A stretch of 64,000 nt of DNA from Diphasiastrum complanatum. Lineage: Eukaryota; Streptophyta; Lycopodiopsida; Lycopodiales; Lycopodiaceae. Below the pieces are notes generated by a model. That model was given only the letters and a program-made list of their open reading frames with translations, was not told where the DNA came from and searched no databases. This document shows, piece after piece, positions 61,730 to 64,000 of this stretch. The translations under genes were made by a program, and so were the position numbers. The stretch covers positions 6,220,938-6,284,937 of the forward strand of contig CM055111.1 of NCBI GenBank assembly GCA_029204225.1, read 5' to 3'. Every line of letters begins with the position of its first letter. Position 1 is the first letter of the stretch.

Positions 61730-62540
61730 GTCAGACAAATCGGATCGGGACGATCCTAATACTACTTGAAGGCAAGGTTCGACGAATCCCCTTGGTGCGT
61801 GCACTACTGATAACTGAGTAGGCGAACACAATTATAAATTAAGAGTTGACTGCGCGGTGGTAGTGGAAGCAAAGAGCATACAATCAGACAAGTCAATCAA
61901 AAGGTCAGACAGAGAGCGAAATGCATTGCAATTACTGATAGAACCTGTACGCAGAACTAGACAACACTTTATTCAAATCAATTGTTACAAAATATAAGTC
62001 AGTGATGCAAGTGAGCGCAAGACAATAGCGGGCAAAACTGCATGCTCACAAAGCTAACTACAATCTGTAAAAGCTATGAGCTCATACTGACAATCCGTCT
62101 GAAAGAAAGAATCGATGCATTAAAGCATCTACAATGTATGTCTCTATGGATTCAATAATCCGTGTTTTTTATTATTTATATCTCACTACTATTTTAATAA
62201 TCTACATACTATTTACATTTATGCAAATGAGTGTACAAGAGATGGCATGGAGCCATTGTGCCGTTTGGTAGAAGATCGTGGTTGATGTCATTGTCAAGTT
62301 GGTTGCACAGTACAGAGGATGAGTGCGAGGAGGCCGATAAGTCGGGATTCCCCGATATGTCGACCAGGTTGGATCTACCCGATAAGTCATCCAACTACGA
62401 TATGTCGGCCATCTTCACTTGCTCGTCTTCAGTAGTTGAGCTGCGCGACAATGCAAGTAAATATGCAGCAATGAATGGAACTAGATTAACATGGGATGTG
62501 GAGAGTATGGGAGATAAATCCAACACCCCCCTTAATCTGG
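61730..62540 (-). mobile_element. Possible LTR-type sequence, minus strand
   Basis: Phrases such as tgcaattactgatagaacc and acaacactttattcaaatca resemble, in layout, the copia LTRs at 26640 and 32460. The motif gataWgtc occurs four times at 62336, 62354, 62381 and 62399. No primer site was identified, so the assignment is weak. Confidence 0.3.
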
Positions 62541-62621
62541 ATCCGTGAATGCTTTGATCTTCAGACTAAGCAGTGCACAAAGTTTGTTGTGTGTATCAAT
62601 GCTCAATGTCTCGGTGAACAC

Positions 62622-63396
<775 letters not shown>

Positions 63397-63400
63397 ATAG

Positions 63401-63420
63401 TGGCGCCGTTGCCGGGGAGC
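63401..63420 (+). other. Gypsy primer binding site
   Basis: TGGCGCCGTTGCCGGGGAGC matches the primer site widely used by plant gypsy elements of the Tat/Athila type. Confidence 0.9.
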
Positions 63421-64000
63421 GCCACACACTCGCTTCGTCGCATAGTTTTCTTAATCTCTTCCTCTCTCTCCCTCTCTCTTTTCTTCTCTCTCACCATTCA
63501 TTTTCACCAAAAAAATCGGATTTTAGGGGTAGAATAGTGTGAGTATTGTTAGTTTTTGCCGTTTTTTCATGATTTTTTCGTTTGTTTCAACTGTAGGGAG
63601 AAATTGTGGGGTGCGAGGATAAGATCCAAGCACCTAATCCCTTCATTAATCCATAAAATCCATAAAAATCAGAAAAAAAAAAATAGCTCAAAATCTATTT
63701 TTGGAGGGAAAAAGAGAGGCAAAATCTCATCAGATTTTGATTTCTCAAAACCAGTGGGCATGAACCTTCGCATGACTGGCAGCAACTCCAGGGTACTGTC
63801 CCAGACCTGCATAGAAGCCTGCAAGGGTTAGTTCCCATCAGATTTTGAAAAAACAGAGAAAAACCCAAAAAAAAATTCAAAAATCCTTTGTAAAAATCAA
63901 AAAAAAAATTCAAAACTCAAAACTAACCTTCGCAGAGCTCTCTGAAGTTCCATCTCACTGAGAGAAGGACACGAAGAAGTCTGCGAGAGTTAGATCTTAA
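63421..64000 (+). mobile_element. Gypsy leader sequence, runs off the right edge
   Basis: Non-coding sequence after the primer site. It contains phrases such as cctgcaagggttagttccc and ctaaccttcgcagagc that resemble the leader phrases at 26030-26590 and 29860-29935. Gag should begin beyond the window. Confidence 0.6.

Overview
The window is nuclear DNA from a plant. The evidence is GT-AG introns, two genes of plant or general eukaryotic type, Ty1/copia and Ty3/gypsy retrotransposons with plant-type primer binding sites, a hAT transposase, a LINE, and long (CT)n/(GA)n arrays. The dense, nested and decayed transposon load, together with a ParB-like plus DUF7869-like protein pair that I associate with seed-free plants, suggests a fern or lycophyte. 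That placement is inference and was not tested.

Only two genes look intact and host-like. The first is a three-exon dynein light chain LC8 gene on the minus strand (11365-13729), which I assembled from splice sites. The second is a single-exon GCK-domain (twin CX9C) gene on the minus strand (46730-47242).

Layout. 1-1490: minus-strand copia remnant. 2665-3640: gypsy protease/RT remnant. 3545-4459 and 21471-22302: inverted copies of one repeat, each carrying the same first exon of an unknown gene. 4776-7850: a ParB/sulfiredoxin-like exon and a decayed DDE-like (DUF7869-type) gene. 11365-13729: LC8. 15470-15588: a tRNA-derived retroposon with target-site duplications. 16245-21150: unfamiliar multi-exon units around a probable divergent promoter (19725-19968). 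22300-25800: mosaic copia. 26590-32760: minus-strand copia interrupted by a gypsy element. 32770-36030: hAT transposase with oddly oriented ends. 40206-43366: copia with 116-bp LTRs. 43565-44500: gypsy gag remnant. 48758-48973: tandem dimer of the same tRNA-derived retroposon. 49020-52440: gypsy pieces and a copia element. 54087-58920: LINE. 62622-64000: 5' LTR, primer binding site and leader of a gypsy element that runs off the right edge.

Apart from the two host genes, almost everything is mobile DNA in various states of decay, mostly with stops and frameshifts. The best candidate for something undescribed is the unit spread over 3.5-7.9 kb and 16-22 kb: a family pairing a ParB-like protein with a DDE-like protein, plus nuclear-looking basic proteins transcribed from a palindromic, G-box-rich divergent promoter. 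Its boundaries and mobility are unproven.
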